Below are positions 25,888 through 36,262 of a DNA stretch of 64,000 nt, piece after piece. The notes beneath the pieces were generated by a model. The model was not told where the DNA came from, did not search any database, and saw nothing but the letters and a program-made list of their open reading frames with translations. This DNA is from Thalassospira mesophila (GTDB lineage Bacteria > Pseudomonadota > Alphaproteobacteria > Rhodospirillales > Thalassospiraceae): NCBI RefSeq assembly GCF_002115755.1, contig NZ_JFKA01000012.1, forward strand, positions 1-64,000. Reading direction: 5' to 3'. Positions within the stretch are counted from its first letter, which is position 1, and each line of letters opens with the position of its first letter. The position numbers and the translations under genes were made by a program.

Positions 25888-27713
25888 TATTCGGCCCCTC
25901 CGGGCAGGATGGCACTGGCCCCCATTTCGGCCAGACCAACATGCTGGCGAAACACGCCAAACAATTCACGGCCAAAGCCGGTTTGATGTTCGGCCTTTTC
26001 AGTGAACAGGGCGAAATCACGTTTCGCCAGGTCATCGTCGGATACAAACAGTTTAAGTTCGCCGGTTTCGGCGTCCAGCCGCACCACATCGCCATCCTGA
26101 ATTTTGGCAATGATACCGTTCATCATGCCTTCGGGCGTAACGTGAATGGCGGCAGGCACCTTGCCCGATGCACCCGACATGCGGCCATCGGTAACCAGGG
26201 CAACCTTATAGCCCAAATCCTGCAACACACCCAAAGGCGGGGTCAGCTTGTGCAGTTCGGGCATACCATTGGCACGCGCGCCCTGAAAACGCACCACACA
26301 CACAACATCGCGGTGCAATTTGCCATCCTTAAACGCCTGCATCATGTCATCTTGCGAGGTAAAGACAGCCGCCGGGGCCTCGATAATACGGTTATCAGGC
26401 TTAACTGCCGACACCTTGATCACGGCCCGGCCAATATTCCCGGTCAGCATCCGCAAACCACCATCAGCACTAAATGCTTTTTCTGCCGGACGCAAAATGT
26501 CTTCGTCATGGCTGTTTTTGGGGGCATCGCGCCATGCCAGTTTGCCATCATCCAAATGCGGTTCGGTGCCAAATGCCGCCATGCCGCCCGATACAATCGT
26601 ATCAACTTCGTGATGCAACAGGCCATTGCCCAAAAGGTTGCTAATCACAAAGCCCATGCCGCCCGCCGCGTGGAAATGGTTCACATCGGCCTGGCCATTG
26701 GGGTAAACCCGGCAGAGCAGCGGAATAATACGCGACAGATCATCAAAATCCTGCCAGCGCAGTTCGATCCCGGCGGCACGGGCCATGGCCGGCAAATGCA
26801 GGGTGTGGTTGGTGGACCCCCCGGTTGCCAGCAGGCCGATAATGCCGTTTACAAAGGCCTTTTCATCCAGAATTTTGCCAATCGGGCGGTAATCATTGCC
26901 AAGGCGGGTAATTTGCAAGGCGCGCCGTGCGGCTTCTTCGGTCAGGGCATCGCGCAATTCGGTGCCCGGATTAACAAAGGCAGAGCCGGGCAAATGCAGC
27001 CCCATAATTTCCATCAGCATCTGGTTGGAATTGGCTGTGCCATAAAACGTGCAGGTGCCCGGGCTGTGATACGATGCAATTTCGGCTTCCAGCAATTCCT
27101 TGCGGCCAACCTTGCCCTGCGCATAAAGCTGGCGCACACGGGCCTTTTCATCATTCGGCAAGCCCGATGGCATGGGACCGGCAGGCACAAAAACCGCTGG
27201 AATATGCCCATAGGCCAAGGCCCCCATCACCAGACCGGGAACGATTTTGTCGCACACGCCAAGGTAAAGGGCGGCATCAAACGTATCGTGCGACAGCGAA
27301 ACCGCCGTCGACATGGCAATCACGTCACGCGAAAACAGGCTAAGTTCCATGCCGGGGCGGCCCTGTGTCACGCCATCACACATGGCGGGCACACCACCGG
27401 CAACCTGCGCTGTTGCCCCGGCTTCAAACGCAGCCTTTTTAATGCGATCCGGATAAACGCCGAGCGGCTGATGGGCCGACAGCATATCATTATAGGCGGT
27501 CACAATGCCCAGATTGGCAGCATCTTCGTGGTTGATGCGGTCTTTTTCGGTGCCAAGGCACCCGGCGGATGCATGGGCCAGATTGCCACAGGACAGTTTG
27601 GAACGATGCGGACGGTCGCTGGCAGCAGCATCGATGCGCGCCAGATAGGCTTCGCGCGTCGGCTTTGAGCGTTCGACAATACGCTGGGTAACGATTTCAA
27701 TTTCACGTTTCAT
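25887..27713 (-). CDS. edd: 6-phosphogluconate dehydratase
   Basis: A 608-residue IlvD/Edd-family dehydratase of normal length. It contains the segments [41 protein letters not shown] and the cluster cysteine in GVCDKIVPG, all expected for the [4Fe-4S] enzyme that converts 6-phosphogluconate to KDPG. The ATG at 27713 (MKREIEIV) has AAAGG upstream; the longer frame overlaps pgl. A large opposite-strand open frame here is a codon-bias shadow. Confidence 0.95.
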   Translation of the reverse strand: MKREIEIVTQRIVERSKPTREAYLARIDAAASDRPHRSKLSCGNLAHASAGCLGTEKDRINHEDAANLGIVTAYNDMLSAHQPLGVYPDRIKKAAFEAGATAQVAGGVPAMCDGVTQGRPGMELSLFSRDVIAMSTAVSLSHDTFDAALYLGVCDKIVPGLVMGALAYGHIPAVFVPAGPMPSGLPNDEKARVRQLYAQGKVGRKELLEAEIASYHSPGTCTFYGTANSNQMLMEIMGLHLPGSAFVNPGTELRDALTEEAARRALQITRLGNDYRPIGKILDEKAFVNGIIGLLATGGSTNHTLHLPAMARAAGIELRWQDFDDLSRIIPLLCRVYPNGQADVNHFHAAGGMGFVISNLLGNGLLHHEVDTIVSGGMAAFGTEPHLDDGKLAWRDAPKNSHDEDILRPAEKAFSADGGLRMLTGNIGRAVIKVSAVKPDNRIIEAPAAVFTSQDDMMQAFKDGKLHRDVVCVVRFQGARANGMPELHKLTPPLGVLQDLGYKVALVTDGRMSGASGKVPAAIHVTPEGMMNGIIAKIQDGDVVRLDAETGELKLFVSDDDLAKRDFALFTEKAEHQTGFGRELFGVFRQHVGLAEMGASAILPGGAE

Positions 27714-27718
27714 GGGGT

Positions 27719-28450
27719 TCAGCCTTTCGGGTTCTCGGCGCTCCACCACAGATCGACAGGAACGTCGTTCTGCTGCAATATCCCGCGTACCGGCATGTCT
27801 TCGATCACGCTGCCGTTTTTCGCGGTTTCATAGGTCGACCATTTGGAAGAACCGGTGATGTGAATGCCAATATAACGGGCGTTCAACAATGCCGGTAATG
27901 TCATGCTGATGCGCGGGACCGGCGAAACAGTGGGCCGTGCGGCCGCAACCAGTTCACCATTTTCGGGATAAAGCCCACGCTTCAGATCGGGCGGTGTTGA
28001 GGATGGAAAAAGCGACGCCGTGTGCCCGTCATCGCCCATACCCAGATAAACAATATCCATCGGCCACGATAATTCGTTTTTTAAACGGGTCGTAACCGTA
28101 GAAATGGCGTCTTCCGGGTTTTCATCGGCGGTTTTCAGCGAAACAAAAGTCGCTGCTGCCGCCTGGTTAATTAGCAAATTATCCTTAACCAGCTTTTCAT
28201 TCGACTGGTCATCATCCAGCCCGACCCAGCGATCATCGCCAAGGGTAATGGTGACTTTGGACCAGTCGAGTTTGGCCTTCGACAAGACCTGAAAGAACGG
28301 TTTGGGAAAACGGCCGCCTGCCACCGACATGGTTGCCCGCCCGCGTTCCGCAATGGCAAATTCCAGCCGTTCAACGGTTTGTGCAACCATGCTGGCAAGC
28401 ATGTCGTCGCCACTTTTAAAGGTGCGTTCATGTGTCATTTTATCGTCCAT
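27719..28450 (-). CDS. pgl: 6-phosphogluconolactonase (DevB type)
   Basis: A 243-residue SugarP-isomerase-fold lactonase: [18 protein letters not shown] loop near residue 42, the [10 protein letters not shown] motif near residue 70 and [12 protein letters not shown] near residue 138. It hydrolyses 6-phosphogluconolactone between zwf and edd. An ATG four codons in (MTHERTF) is an alternative start. It sits five bases from edd. Confidence 0.93.
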   Translation of the reverse strand: MDDKMTHERTFKSGDDMLASMVAQTVERLEFAIAERGRATMSVAGGRFPKPFFQVLSKAKLDWSKVTITLGDDRWVGLDDDQSNEKLVKDNLLINQAAAATFVSLKTADENPEDAISTVTTRLKNELSWPMDIVYLGMGDDGHTASLFPSSTPPDLKRGLYPENGELVAAARPTVSPVPRISMTLPALLNARYIGIHITGSSKWSTYETAKNGSVIEDMPVRGILQQNDVPVDLWWSAENPKG

Positions 28451-28480
28451 TGAAATGGGAAAACGTGTTCAGGATCGCAA

Positions 28481-28510
28481 GGGGCACGGCGGCAAACGCC
28501 ACCCTGCCCC
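28481..28510 (-). other. Intercistronic hairpin between zwf and pgl
   Basis: GGGGCA pairs with TGCCCC, with an inner GGCG/CGCC stem, and no T-tract follows. It is more likely an mRNA-processing or stability element than a terminator. Confidence 0.55.
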
Positions 28511-28518
28511 TGCATTAA

Positions 28519-30009
28519 TCAAAACACCGCTTCTTCATTCCAGGTGCGCCCATCGCGTTCAATCAGGGCGATGGCGGCCGATGGCCCCCAGGTGCCTGAT
28601 GTATAGCCCTTGGGCGCAATATGGTTGTTTTCCCAGGCTTCCTGAATGGCATCAACCCACTGCCAGGCAATGTCCTGTTCGTCGCGGCGGACAAACAGCG
28701 TGTTATTGCCGTCAATCGCATCAAGCAGCAACCGTTCATAGGCATCGGGGCTGCGCGCGCCAAAAGCCTCGGCAAAGGACAGGTTAAGGGCCGTTGGCCG
28801 CAACCGGACCAAACCCGGCCCCGGGCTTTTATTGTTCAAAACCAGATGAATGCCATCATCGGGCTGCAAACGCAGAACCAGCCGGTTGGCCTGATAATTG
28901 GTCATGGATTTGGCCAGCGGGAACATCTGGTGCGGCACATCGCGGAATTGAATAACAATTTCCGAATGCCGTTTGGGCAGGCGTTTACCGGTACGCAGGT
29001 AAAACGGTACACCGGCCCAGCGCCAGTTGCTGATTTCGCAACGCAGGGCAACAAAGGTTTCGGTGACACTGTCAATATTGGCACCTTCTTCTTCAAGGTA
29101 ACCTGGCACTTCCTTGCCACCCACGGCCCCGGCGCGATACTGGCCGCGCACGGTATTCTGGCTGATATTGGTATCGTTGATCGGTTTCAAGGCCTTAAGG
29201 ACTTTTACCTTTTCATCACGCACCGCATCCTGGTCCAGCACATAGGGCGGTTCCATCGCCACCAGGCACAAAAGCTGCAACATATGGTTTTGCACCATAT
29301 CGCGCATTGCACCGGCATCGTCGTAATAGGACCAGCGCCCTTCAACCCCCACTTCCTCGCCCACGGTAATCTGGACGTGGTCGATATGGGCACTGTTCCA
29401 TAACGGTTCAAACATGGCATTGGCAAAGCGCAGGATCAAAAGGTTCTGCACGGTTTCCTTGCCCAGATAATGGTCAATACGGAAAATCTGGTGTTCTTCA
29501 AACACATCCCCGATCTGACCATTAATTTCGCGGCAGCTTTCCAGGTCATGGCCCAGCGGCTTTTCCAGAACAACACGCGAATTGGGCGTTACCAGACCGG
29601 CTTTTTTGAGGTTAAAGGCCATATCGGCAAACAGGGCGGGGCTGGTGGAAAAATAATAAACCCGGTCGCGGTCTGGTGCGTCACTCAGGCGGCCGTGCAA
29701 GGCAACGAAACCTTCGGCGTCGCCCGCCGAAACCTGAAGATAGGCAACACGGCCTGCAAACTTGTCCCAGATTGCCTGGTCAAATTCGCCGTCGGGGATG
29801 TATTTTTTACCGGCATCCAACAATTTCGCCCGGAAATTTTCGTCGCTGTGCGCGCTGCGCGATGCGCCGAAAATACGGGTGGCATCATCAAAACGCCCGG
29901 TCCGCTCCATTTCATATAAAGCGGGAAATAATTTGCGTAGCGCCAAATCTCCGGTCCCACCGAAAATCACAATGTCGGCTATGCGATGTTTAAGCCTTTG
30001 TTTCTTCAT
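28519..30009 (-). CDS. zwf: Glucose-6-phosphate 1-dehydrogenase
   Basis: A 496-residue enzyme with the NADP-binding motif FGGTGDLALRK (residues 16-26) and the active-site signature RIDHYLGKE (177-185). It feeds glucose 6-phosphate into the Entner-Doudoroff and pentose-phosphate routes. GGAAGG lies before the ATG. First gene of the zwf-pgl-edd-glk-eda group, 138 bases after aglK on the same strand. Confidence 0.96.
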   Translation of the reverse strand: MKKQRLKHRIADIVIFGGTGDLALRKLFPALYEMERTGRFDDATRIFGASRSAHSDENFRAKLLDAGKKYIPDGEFDQAIWDKFAGRVAYLQVSAGDAEGFVALHGRLSDAPDRDRVYYFSTSPALFADMAFNLKKAGLVTPNSRVVLEKPLGHDLESCREINGQIGDVFEEHQIFRIDHYLGKETVQNLLILRFANAMFEPLWNSAHIDHVQITVGEEVGVEGRWSYYDDAGAMRDMVQNHMLQLLCLVAMEPPYVLDQDAVRDEKVKVLKALKPINDTNISQNTVRGQYRAGAVGGKEVPGYLEEEGANIDSVTETFVALRCEISNWRWAGVPFYLRTGKRLPKRHSEIVIQFRDVPHQMFPLAKSMTNYQANRLVLRLQPDDGIHLVLNNKSPGPGLVRLRPTALNLSFAEAFGARSPDAYERLLLDAIDGNNTLFVRRDEQDIAWQWVDAIQEAWENNHIAPKGYTSGTWGPSAAIALIERDGRTWNEEAVF

Positions 30010-30073
30010 CTTGACTTGCGCCTTCCAAGCGAACTGCTCTCACTCGTTATCCTTTCCGCTGCCAAGGTGGGAC

Positions 30074-30126
30074 CCGGAACCGTTTTGCGGTTCCGGCTGG
30101 CAAACGGTGCACGAAAGTTTTCGTGC
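30074..30126 (-). other. Two tandem hairpins between aglK and zwf
   Basis: CCGGAACCG/CGGTTCCGG at 30074-30096 and GCACGAAA/TTTCGTGC at 30109-30126 are both perfect stems. Neither is followed by a T-tract on the minus strand, so read-through from agl into zwf with processing or stabilisation at this point is plausible. Confidence 0.6.
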
Positions 30127-30147
30127 GCAGGGCATGTCAAATCCCTG

Positions 30148-31278
30148 CTAGTTCAGTGCCATCTGGGCTTTCAATGGTGCATTGTCCACTGCCAGCCGCC
30201 TTTTGGTCTTGTCCGCGGTATCGAACACATAACAATCTTGTTCTGCCGCCTGTATGCCAACCGTTTCCCCGGTTTTGATTGCGGTATCCCCCGCAACCCT
30301 GGCAACAAACAATTCGTCCGATCCGGTGCGAATATAAACCAAACCTGCTTCGCCCAAATGTTCGACCACTTCGACCGTCCCGGTAAACAGCGCCGTGTCC
30401 TGATCGGCAATGCTGCAATGTTCCGGTCGAATGCCAACTGTTACACGATCTGCCGTGGCAAGACCACTGCCATCAACCGGTAACGACACTTCTTTACGCG
30501 ATTCCAGTTGAACCGTAACAGATTGTTGCGAAACCTGCGTAATTTTAGCCGGAATGAAGTTCATTTTCGGCGATCCGATAAACCCGGCGACAAACATATT
30601 TGCCGGATAATGATATAATTCCAAGGGTGTGCCCACCTGCTCCACTGTACCGGCACGCAACACCACAATCTTGTCGGCCATGGTCATGGCTTCAACCTGA
30701 TCATGCGTCACATAGATCATTGTGGTGTTCAATTTTTCATGAAGTTTTGCCAGTTCGATCCGCATTTGCACCCGCAAGGCGGCATCCAGGTTCGATAACG
30801 GTTCGTCAAACAAAAACACGCGCGGTTTGCGCACAATCGCCCGGCCAATCGCCACACGCTGGCGTTGCCCGCCCGACAGTTCCTTTGGTTTGCGGTCCAG
30901 CAATTCTTCGAGTTGCAGGGTTTTGGCCGCCGCCATCACCCGGGCATTTTGTTCGTCCTTGCTGTGTTTCGCCAAATCCAGCCCAAAGGCCATATTTTCA
31001 AACACCGACATATGCGGATACAGCGCATAAGACTGAAACACCATGGCAACGCCGCGATCCTTGGGCACGGTATCGTTGACAATGTCGCCATCAATACGCA
31101 ATTCACCGTCGCTGATATCTTCCAGCCCGGCAATCAGGCGCAGCAATGTTGATTTGCCACAGCCCGACGGACCAACAAACACACAAAACTCGCCATCACG
31201 AATATTCAGATCGACCCCGTGAATGGTTTCAATCGGCCCAAAGCGCTTGCGCACCTGTTTTAAAACCACATCAGCCAT
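30148..31278 (-). CDS. aglK: Sugar ABC transporter ATP-binding protein AglK (MalK/UgpC type)
   Basis: A 376-residue ABC ATPase: Walker [10 protein letters not shown] near residue 38, signature LSGGQRQRVAIGR, Walker B VFLFDEPLSNLDA, switch histidine in THDQVEAMT, and a C-terminal TOBE-type regulatory domain from ~residue 240. It energises alpha-glucoside uptake through AglF and AglG. GGGAGGAT precedes the ATG at 31278; the open frame upstream overlaps aglA. Gene order E-F-G-A-K equals the Sinorhizobium agl operon. Confidence 0.9.
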   Translation of the reverse strand: MADVVLKQVRKRFGPIETIHGVDLNIRDGEFCVFVGPSGCGKSTLLRLIAGLEDISDGELRIDGDIVNDTVPKDRGVAMVFQSYALYPHMSVFENMAFGLDLAKHSKDEQNARVMAAAKTLQLEELLDRKPKELSGGQRQRVAIGRAIVRKPRVFLFDEPLSNLDAALRVQMRIELAKLHEKLNTTMIYVTHDQVEAMTMADKIVVLRAGTVEQVGTPLELYHYPANMFVAGFIGSPKMNFIPAKITQVSQQSVTVQLESRKEVSLPVDGSGLATADRVTVGIRPEHCSIADQDTALFTGTVEVVEHLGEAGLVYIRTGSDELFVARVAGDTAIKTGETVGIQAAEQDCYVFDTADKTKRRLAVDNAPLKAQMALN

Positions 31279-31313
31279 CGGGTATCCTCCCAGTTTTTTG
31301 GTTATCAGGATCG

Positions 31314-32945
31314 TCAGATCGTGCCGAAATAAAAGCCCCAACCCGGCAGCGACACCTGGTCGCCCGCGACCGACGCGGTATTAAGCGAACAATTACCGGC
31401 AGACGGGCCGGGCAAGGTGGTTGTCACCGCATCGGGCGTGACATTGAAAACACAAATCGTGCGAACAATGCCGGTCATACGGACAAAACCGATAATGGCA
31501 TCGTCGCCATGTTCCAGCATTTCGATATCGCCCTGAATGATCTCCGGGTGATTTTTGCGCCATGCCAGCAGGTTTTTATAAAAACTGCGCAGGGAAGTCG
31601 GATCATCGATCTGACTGGCGACCGACAATGCACTATGATCCTGCGGCACCGGCAACCATGGTTGGTCTGACGTTGTAAAACCACCATGGGCCACATTGGC
31701 ATTGTGCCACGGCATCGGGGTACGGCAGCCATCGCGCCCTTTAAATTCCGGCCACATTTCGATGCCGTATGGGTCCTGTAATTGCTCGTAGGGGACAATG
31801 GCTTCTTCAAGGCCCAGTTCTTCACCCTGATAAATGCACGGCGTGCCACGAAGCGATGTATAAAGCGCCGGGATCATGCGCAGGCGGGCATCGTTGTCGC
31901 CGCCTTTATCCTTGCCCCAACGCGATGCCACCCGCATGAAATCATGGTTACTCACCGCCCAGCACGGCCAGCCATCGCCCAGTTCGCGAAACACATCGAT
32001 CAGCATGCCGCGTACCAGCCCGGCTTCTAACGGGCTTTCCAAAAGGTTGATGGTATAGGCCATGTGCAGCTTGTCGCCGCCGGCAGTATATTCCGCCATC
32101 GTTGCCAGCGAATTATCCGACCCGATTTCACCCACCGTGGTGGTGCCGGGGTATTTGTCCAGAACGGCACGCAGTTTTTTCAAAAATGCCAGATTTTCGG
32201 GCTGGGTTTTGTCATGCACATGCATTTGCCGCGTATAGGGGTTTTGTTTTGGCGCGCCTTCGGGGCGATGGGTGCCCGGTATCCACGGCGGGTTATCGCG
32301 CAATTGTTTGTCATGGACATAAAAATTGGCGGTATCCAGCCGGAAACCATCCACCCCGCGCCGCAACCAAAACTCGACATCGTCAAGCAATTGTTGCTGC
32401 ACATCGGGGTTGTGAAAGTTCAAATCGGGCTGACTGGAAAGGAAGTTATGCATGTAATATTGCTGGCGGGTGGTATCAAATTTCCACGCTGACCCGCCAA
32501 AAATCGACAACCAGTTATTGGGCGGCGTGCCGTCGGGTTTGGGGTCCGCCCACACATACCAGTCCGACTTGGGATTATCGGTTGATGACCGGCTTTCGCG
32601 AAACCACGGATGCGCGTCCGAGCTATGCGACAATACCTGATCAATGGTCACGCGCAGGCCCAGCCCATGGGCCTTTTCCACCAGATGGTCGAAATCCTCC
32701 AATGTGCCAAACATCGGGTCGACATCGCGGTAATTGGCAACATCATAGCCAAAATCTTTCATGGGCGATGTAAAAAACGGCGACAGCCAGATCCCGTCCA
32801 CACCCAGATCGGCGATATAGTCCAGCTTTTGCGAAATACCCGGCAAATCGCCAATGCCATCGCCGTTGGAATCAAAAAAACTGCGCGGGTAAACCTGATA
32901 CAAAACACCACCACGCCACCAGTTAACATCGCCGCTCAAAGCCAT
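31314..32945 (-). CDS. aglA: GH13 alpha-glucosidase AglA
   Basis: A 543-residue glycoside hydrolase of family 13 (oligo-1,6-glucosidase/alpha-glucosidase group). The (beta/alpha)8 barrel shows YQVYPRSFFDSNGDGIGDL at the start, nucleophile region DGFRLDTANF near residue 200, the acid/base glutamate in GEIG, and SNHD for the third carboxylate. No signal peptide, so it hydrolyses imported sucrose/maltose/trehalose-like sugars in the cytoplasm. I preferred the ATG at 32945 over a TTG two codons earlier. Confidence 0.9.
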   Translation of the reverse strand: MALSGDVNWWRGGVLYQVYPRSFFDSNGDGIGDLPGISQKLDYIADLGVDGIWLSPFFTSPMKDFGYDVANYRDVDPMFGTLEDFDHLVEKAHGLGLRVTIDQVLSHSSDAHPWFRESRSSTDNPKSDWYVWADPKPDGTPPNNWLSIFGGSAWKFDTTRQQYYMHNFLSSQPDLNFHNPDVQQQLLDDVEFWLRRGVDGFRLDTANFYVHDKQLRDNPPWIPGTHRPEGAPKQNPYTRQMHVHDKTQPENLAFLKKLRAVLDKYPGTTTVGEIGSDNSLATMAEYTAGGDKLHMAYTINLLESPLEAGLVRGMLIDVFRELGDGWPCWAVSNHDFMRVASRWGKDKGGDNDARLRMIPALYTSLRGTPCIYQGEELGLEEAIVPYEQLQDPYGIEMWPEFKGRDGCRTPMPWHNANVAHGGFTTSDQPWLPVPQDHSALSVASQIDDPTSLRSFYKNLLAWRKNHPEIIQGDIEMLEHGDDAIIGFVRMTGIVRTICVFNVTPDAVTTTLPGPSAGNCSLNTASVAGDQVSLPGWGFYFGTI

Positions 32946-33074
32946 TTTCAAAACACCCTGGAATTTGTTACTCGTCAGATCTCCCGGTCAGGCGGCGTGC
33001 TGTGCCCCGCCCGGCCGGGTCTTATCATCATTGGTAAAAAGGCATTTTTTTGCCTGTAATCTATACGTGTCAGG

Positions 33075-33914
33075 TCATCCCTTAACCGCCCCGGCGGTCA
33101 GACCAGAAACAATCCGCCGCTGAAAAATCAGCACCAGCACAATCAGCGGCAAGGTCACAATTACCGATGCCGCCATGATATTGCCCCACGGCATTTCATG
33201 CTGGCTGGCACCTGATATCAGGGCAATGGCGACGGGAACGGTGCGTTTGTCGTCGGTCAGGGTAAAGGTCAGCGCGAATAAAAATTCGTTCCATGCCGCG
33301 ATAAAAGCCAACAGCCCGGTGGTCACCATGGCGGGCCACATCACAGGTAAAAACACCCGGCGAATAACAATCCACGGGGTCGCCCCGTCCATCACGGCGG
33401 CTTCTTCGAGTTCGCGGGGTAAATCGCGCATGAAGGCGGTTAACACCCACACCGTGAAGGGCAAGGTCAGCATCATGTAGGAAATTGCCAGCCCGAACAT
33501 GCTGTTATAAAGGCCAAGCCCCCGGATCAGTTCGAACATGCCCGACAGAACCGCCACCTGCGGAAACATCGACACCGATAAAATGGTGACCAACAGTAAT
33601 CCCCGCCCGGCAAACTTCACCCGTGCCAAGGCATAGGATGCGGTAACACCCAGCAACAACGACAGGGCAACCACCAGAAAACTGACAAAGATGGAATTGA
33701 AAATGTTGTGCCCGAACGGCTGGCCTTTAAACACCGAGACATAATTAATCAGGCTGAAACTTTCGGGCAGGTAGTTCACATCGAACAAAGCCGATCCGGT
33801 TTCAAACGATGTTAAAATTGCATAGTAAAACGGAAACACGGCAAACAGAACAATCACCGCGACCAGCAGCCAAAAGGCCAATTTGCGAAGATATTTTCGG
33901 GCTTTCGCGTTCAT
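33075..33914 (-). CDS. aglG: Alpha-glucoside ABC transporter permease AglG
   Basis: A 279-residue MalG-type permease with six helices and the EAA loop LEEAAVMDGATPWIVIRRVFLP near residue 175. A GGGGGG-containing ribosome site precedes the ATG at 33914, one base after the aglF stop. It pairs with AglF in the membrane. Confidence 0.9.
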   Translation of the reverse strand: MNAKARKYLRKLAFWLLVAVIVLFAVFPFYYAILTSFETGSALFDVNYLPESFSLINYVSVFKGQPFGHNIFNSIFVSFLVVALSLLLGVTASYALARVKFAGRGLLLVTILSVSMFPQVAVLSGMFELIRGLGLYNSMFGLAISYMMLTLPFTVWVLTAFMRDLPRELEEAAVMDGATPWIVIRRVFLPVMWPAMVTTGLLAFIAAWNEFLFALTFTLTDDKRTVPVAIALISGASQHEMPWGNIMAASVIVTLPLIVLVLIFQRRIVSGLTAGAVKG

Positions 33915-33915
33915 A

Positions 33916-34839
33916 TCAATGCCCCCCTTCATCAAGGCGGACACGCCCGACCATAATATAAGCCATGATGCAAAAGGCGATCACGACAAACAGCAATGTT
34001 GACGCCGCCGAGCCATAACCCACTTCCTGAAAATCGACCAGTTGCTGGCGGGCATAAACCGACATGGTGGTGGTTTGCGGGTTGTTGGGCGTTAAAACGT
34101 AAATCACGTCAAACACCCGCAAGGCATCCAGCGCACGGAAAATAACCGCCACCATCACCGCCGGTTTGATCAATGGTAACGTCACCTTGAAAAATACCCG
34201 CACCGGGTGAATACCATCCACCCTTGCGGCTTCGTAACAATCGCCGGGCAGCATTTGCAACGCGGCCAAAATCAGCAAGGCCATAAACGGTGTGGTTTTC
34301 CAGACATCAACCAGAATAACCGCACTCCTCGCCCAGTCAGGGCTGGCCGTCCATGCGATGGGGGCCGAAAGAATGCCCAGTTTCATCAGCATATCGTTAA
34401 TGATGCCAAACTGGTCATGCAGCATCCAGTTCCACATCCTTGCTGAAACAATGGTGGGAATCGCCCAGGGGATAAGCACCGCGGCGCGCACCAGCCCGCG
34501 CCCGCGAAAGTTCTGGTTTAAAACAAGGGCAACCACCATGCCCAGTGCCGTTTCCAGCGACACCGAAATCACGCTGAAAAACAGGGTATTCCAAACCGCC
34601 TGCCACCATTCAGGATCGGTCAGCAGGCCATAGGCCTCGCCATCATAAACGGCATAGAAGTTTTCAATGCCGATGAACTTGTAGGTGGACAGGTCCGACA
34701 AATTGGCATCGGTAAACCCGAAATAGAAGGTCCGCAGAAGCGGCCATCCGGCCACCGCAGCCAGAATAACCAGCATGGGAATAAGAAATATCCATGCCGA
34801 ACGGCGTCTGGACCGGGTTAAAGACGAAGCATGCGCCAT
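33916..34839 (-). CDS. aglF: Alpha-glucoside ABC transporter permease AglF
   Basis: A 307-residue MalF-type permease: basic N-terminus (RSRRRSAW), six helices and EAA loop CYEAARVDGIHPVRVFFKVTLPL near residue 210. It lies between the binding protein gene and aglG; a perfect hairpin separates it from aglE. Confidence 0.9.
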   Translation of the reverse strand: MAHASSLTRSRRRSAWIFLIPMLVILAAVAGWPLLRTFYFGFTDANLSDLSTYKFIGIENFYAVYDGEAYGLLTDPEWWQAVWNTLFFSVISVSLETALGMVVALVLNQNFRGRGLVRAAVLIPWAIPTIVSARMWNWMLHDQFGIINDMLMKLGILSAPIAWTASPDWARSAVILVDVWKTTPFMALLILAALQMLPGDCYEAARVDGIHPVRVFFKVTLPLIKPAVMVAVIFRALDALRVFDVIYVLTPNNPQTTTMSVYARQQLVDFQEVGYGSAASTLLFVVIAFCIMAYIMVGRVRLDEGGH

Positions 34840-34897
34840 AACAGATGCTCTTGCTTTACAGGGAAGAATGCCCGGTTTGCCCGGTCATCCGTGCCAC

Positions 34898-34913
34898 GCC
34901 ATTTAAAAATGGC
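34898..34913 (-). other. Intercistronic hairpin between aglE and aglF
   Basis: GCCATTT-AA-AAATGGC is a perfect seven-base stem without a following T-tract. Such elements after the binding-protein gene commonly raise its expression over the permeases. Confidence 0.5.
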
Positions 34914-34987
34914 CCGAAGATCATTGTTTGAAGGGCTGACTGCCAACCAGGCGAAATGCGTGTTCCGCCCCGGCGGCTGCAAGAAAA

Positions 34988-36262
34988 TCACCAGCCTGAG
35001 CGCCGGGTTCGTTTCAGCTTGTGCTCAAGGGCGGGCAAGGCCTGTTCTGCGGTTTGCGTGCCCGACAGGGTGGCATGAACTGCCTGCCAGAAATCGGCAG
35101 AAACCTTGTTATAATTGGTGCTGGTTACCGTTGAGGGGCGCGGCACCGCATGGGTGAAGGTTTCGTACAAATCGCCAAAAAACGGGTTGGCTGCAAGAAC
35201 GTCCTTGTCCTTGTACAAATCCGCCACAGTCGGGTTATAGGACCCTTTGATCGCCCGGCGTTTCTGTTCGTCATAGGATGTCAGATATTTAACCAGATCT
35301 GCCGCCAGTTCGGGGTTTTTGGAATATTTGGAAACGGATAACTGCCATCCGCCCAGCGCGGCAGCAGATTGCCCGTCGTCTTCGCCCTTGGGCAGCGGGG
35401 CAACACCAACTTTGCCCTTAACCGGGCTGTCGGCGGAATTGGCAAGCGCCCACGCATAGGGCCAGTTGCGCATAAACACCGAATTTCCCGACTGGAATAC
35501 ACCCCGTGCCCCTTCTTCGTCATAGCCCAACACACCATCAGGCGAGATTGTGCCGATCCAGCCGGCCGCCGTGGCAATGGCCTGTTTGGCCTTGTCGTTA
35601 TTAATCGAAATATCGCCATTGGGCTCCACAATGGTGCCCCCACCATAAGACGCAACCCATTCAACCGCGTTGCAGGTTAAGCCTTCATAGGCGCGCCCCT
35701 GAAAAACATAACCCCACATCTTTTCGTTGCCGTCCTTGCGTTCGGCTTCTTCAATTTTCTGGGCGGTTTTGGTCATTTCTTCCCAGGTTTGCGGAACTTT
35801 TTCGCCGTATTTGTCCAGCAAATCCTTGCGATAATACAAAACACCGGCATCGGTAAACCACGGCATGGCCACCAGGCGGCCATCAACGGTGTTGTTTTCG
35901 ATAATCGGTTTGAAATGTGCCTTGGCTTCGTCTGCCATATAGTCGTTCAGATCAATGAAATGATTGCCCAAAATACCCGGCCAGATCACATCAATCTGGA
36001 AAATATCCACATCCGACGAGCCTGATGCCAGCATTTGCTGATAGACAGCCAACCGTTCGGTCGAGGAATTGGGCGTGGAAATAACGTCCACCTCGTTGCC
36101 GGTTTTTTCCGACCAGGCGGTAACGCCTTCCTTGCAAAGGGTCAATTCCTGACCAACGGCACCGCAGGAAATCGCCAGTTTGGCGGCCTGTGCCGGGCCA
36201 GCAACGGCAAATACCACGCCCGCAACGCCGGCACCTGCAAGCAACTTCTGGATCAGGGTCAT
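34988..36262 (-). CDS. aglE: Alpha-glucoside ABC transporter substrate-binding protein AglE
   Basis: A 424-residue family-1 extracellular sugar-binding protein. Signal peptide MTLIQKLLAGAGVAGVVFAV ends near AQAAKL; the mature part has NSSTERLAVYQQMLASGSSDVDIFQID and YNPTVADLY motifs common to trehalose/maltose-binding proteins. GGGAGGTTTAA precedes the ATG. It could equally be called a trehalose/maltose-binding protein (ThuE-like); the agl name follows gene order. Confidence 0.88.
   Translation of the reverse strand: MTLIQKLLAGAGVAGVVFAVAGPAQAAKLAISCGAVGQELTLCKEGVTAWSEKTGNEVDVISTPNSSTERLAVYQQMLASGSSDVDIFQIDVIWPGILGNHFIDLNDYMADEAKAHFKPIIENNTVDGRLVAMPWFTDAGVLYYRKDLLDKYGEKVPQTWEEMTKTAQKIEEAERKDGNEKMWGYVFQGRAYEGLTCNAVEWVASYGGGTIVEPNGDISINNDKAKQAIATAAGWIGTISPDGVLGYDEEGARGVFQSGNSVFMRNWPYAWALANSADSPVKGKVGVAPLPKGEDDGQSAAALGGWQLSVSKYSKNPELAADLVKYLTSYDEQKRRAIKGSYNPTVADLYKDKDVLAANPFFGDLYETFTHAVPRPSTVTSTNYNKVSADFWQAVHATLSGTQTAEQALPALEHKLKRTRRSGW

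Noticed and set aside
25809..27668. 619-codon open frame on the plus strand opposite edd
   Set aside because: It is a mirror frame caused by GC-rich third positions of edd; the translation is low in sense, rich in Gly, His and Gln, and has no ribosome site or domain.
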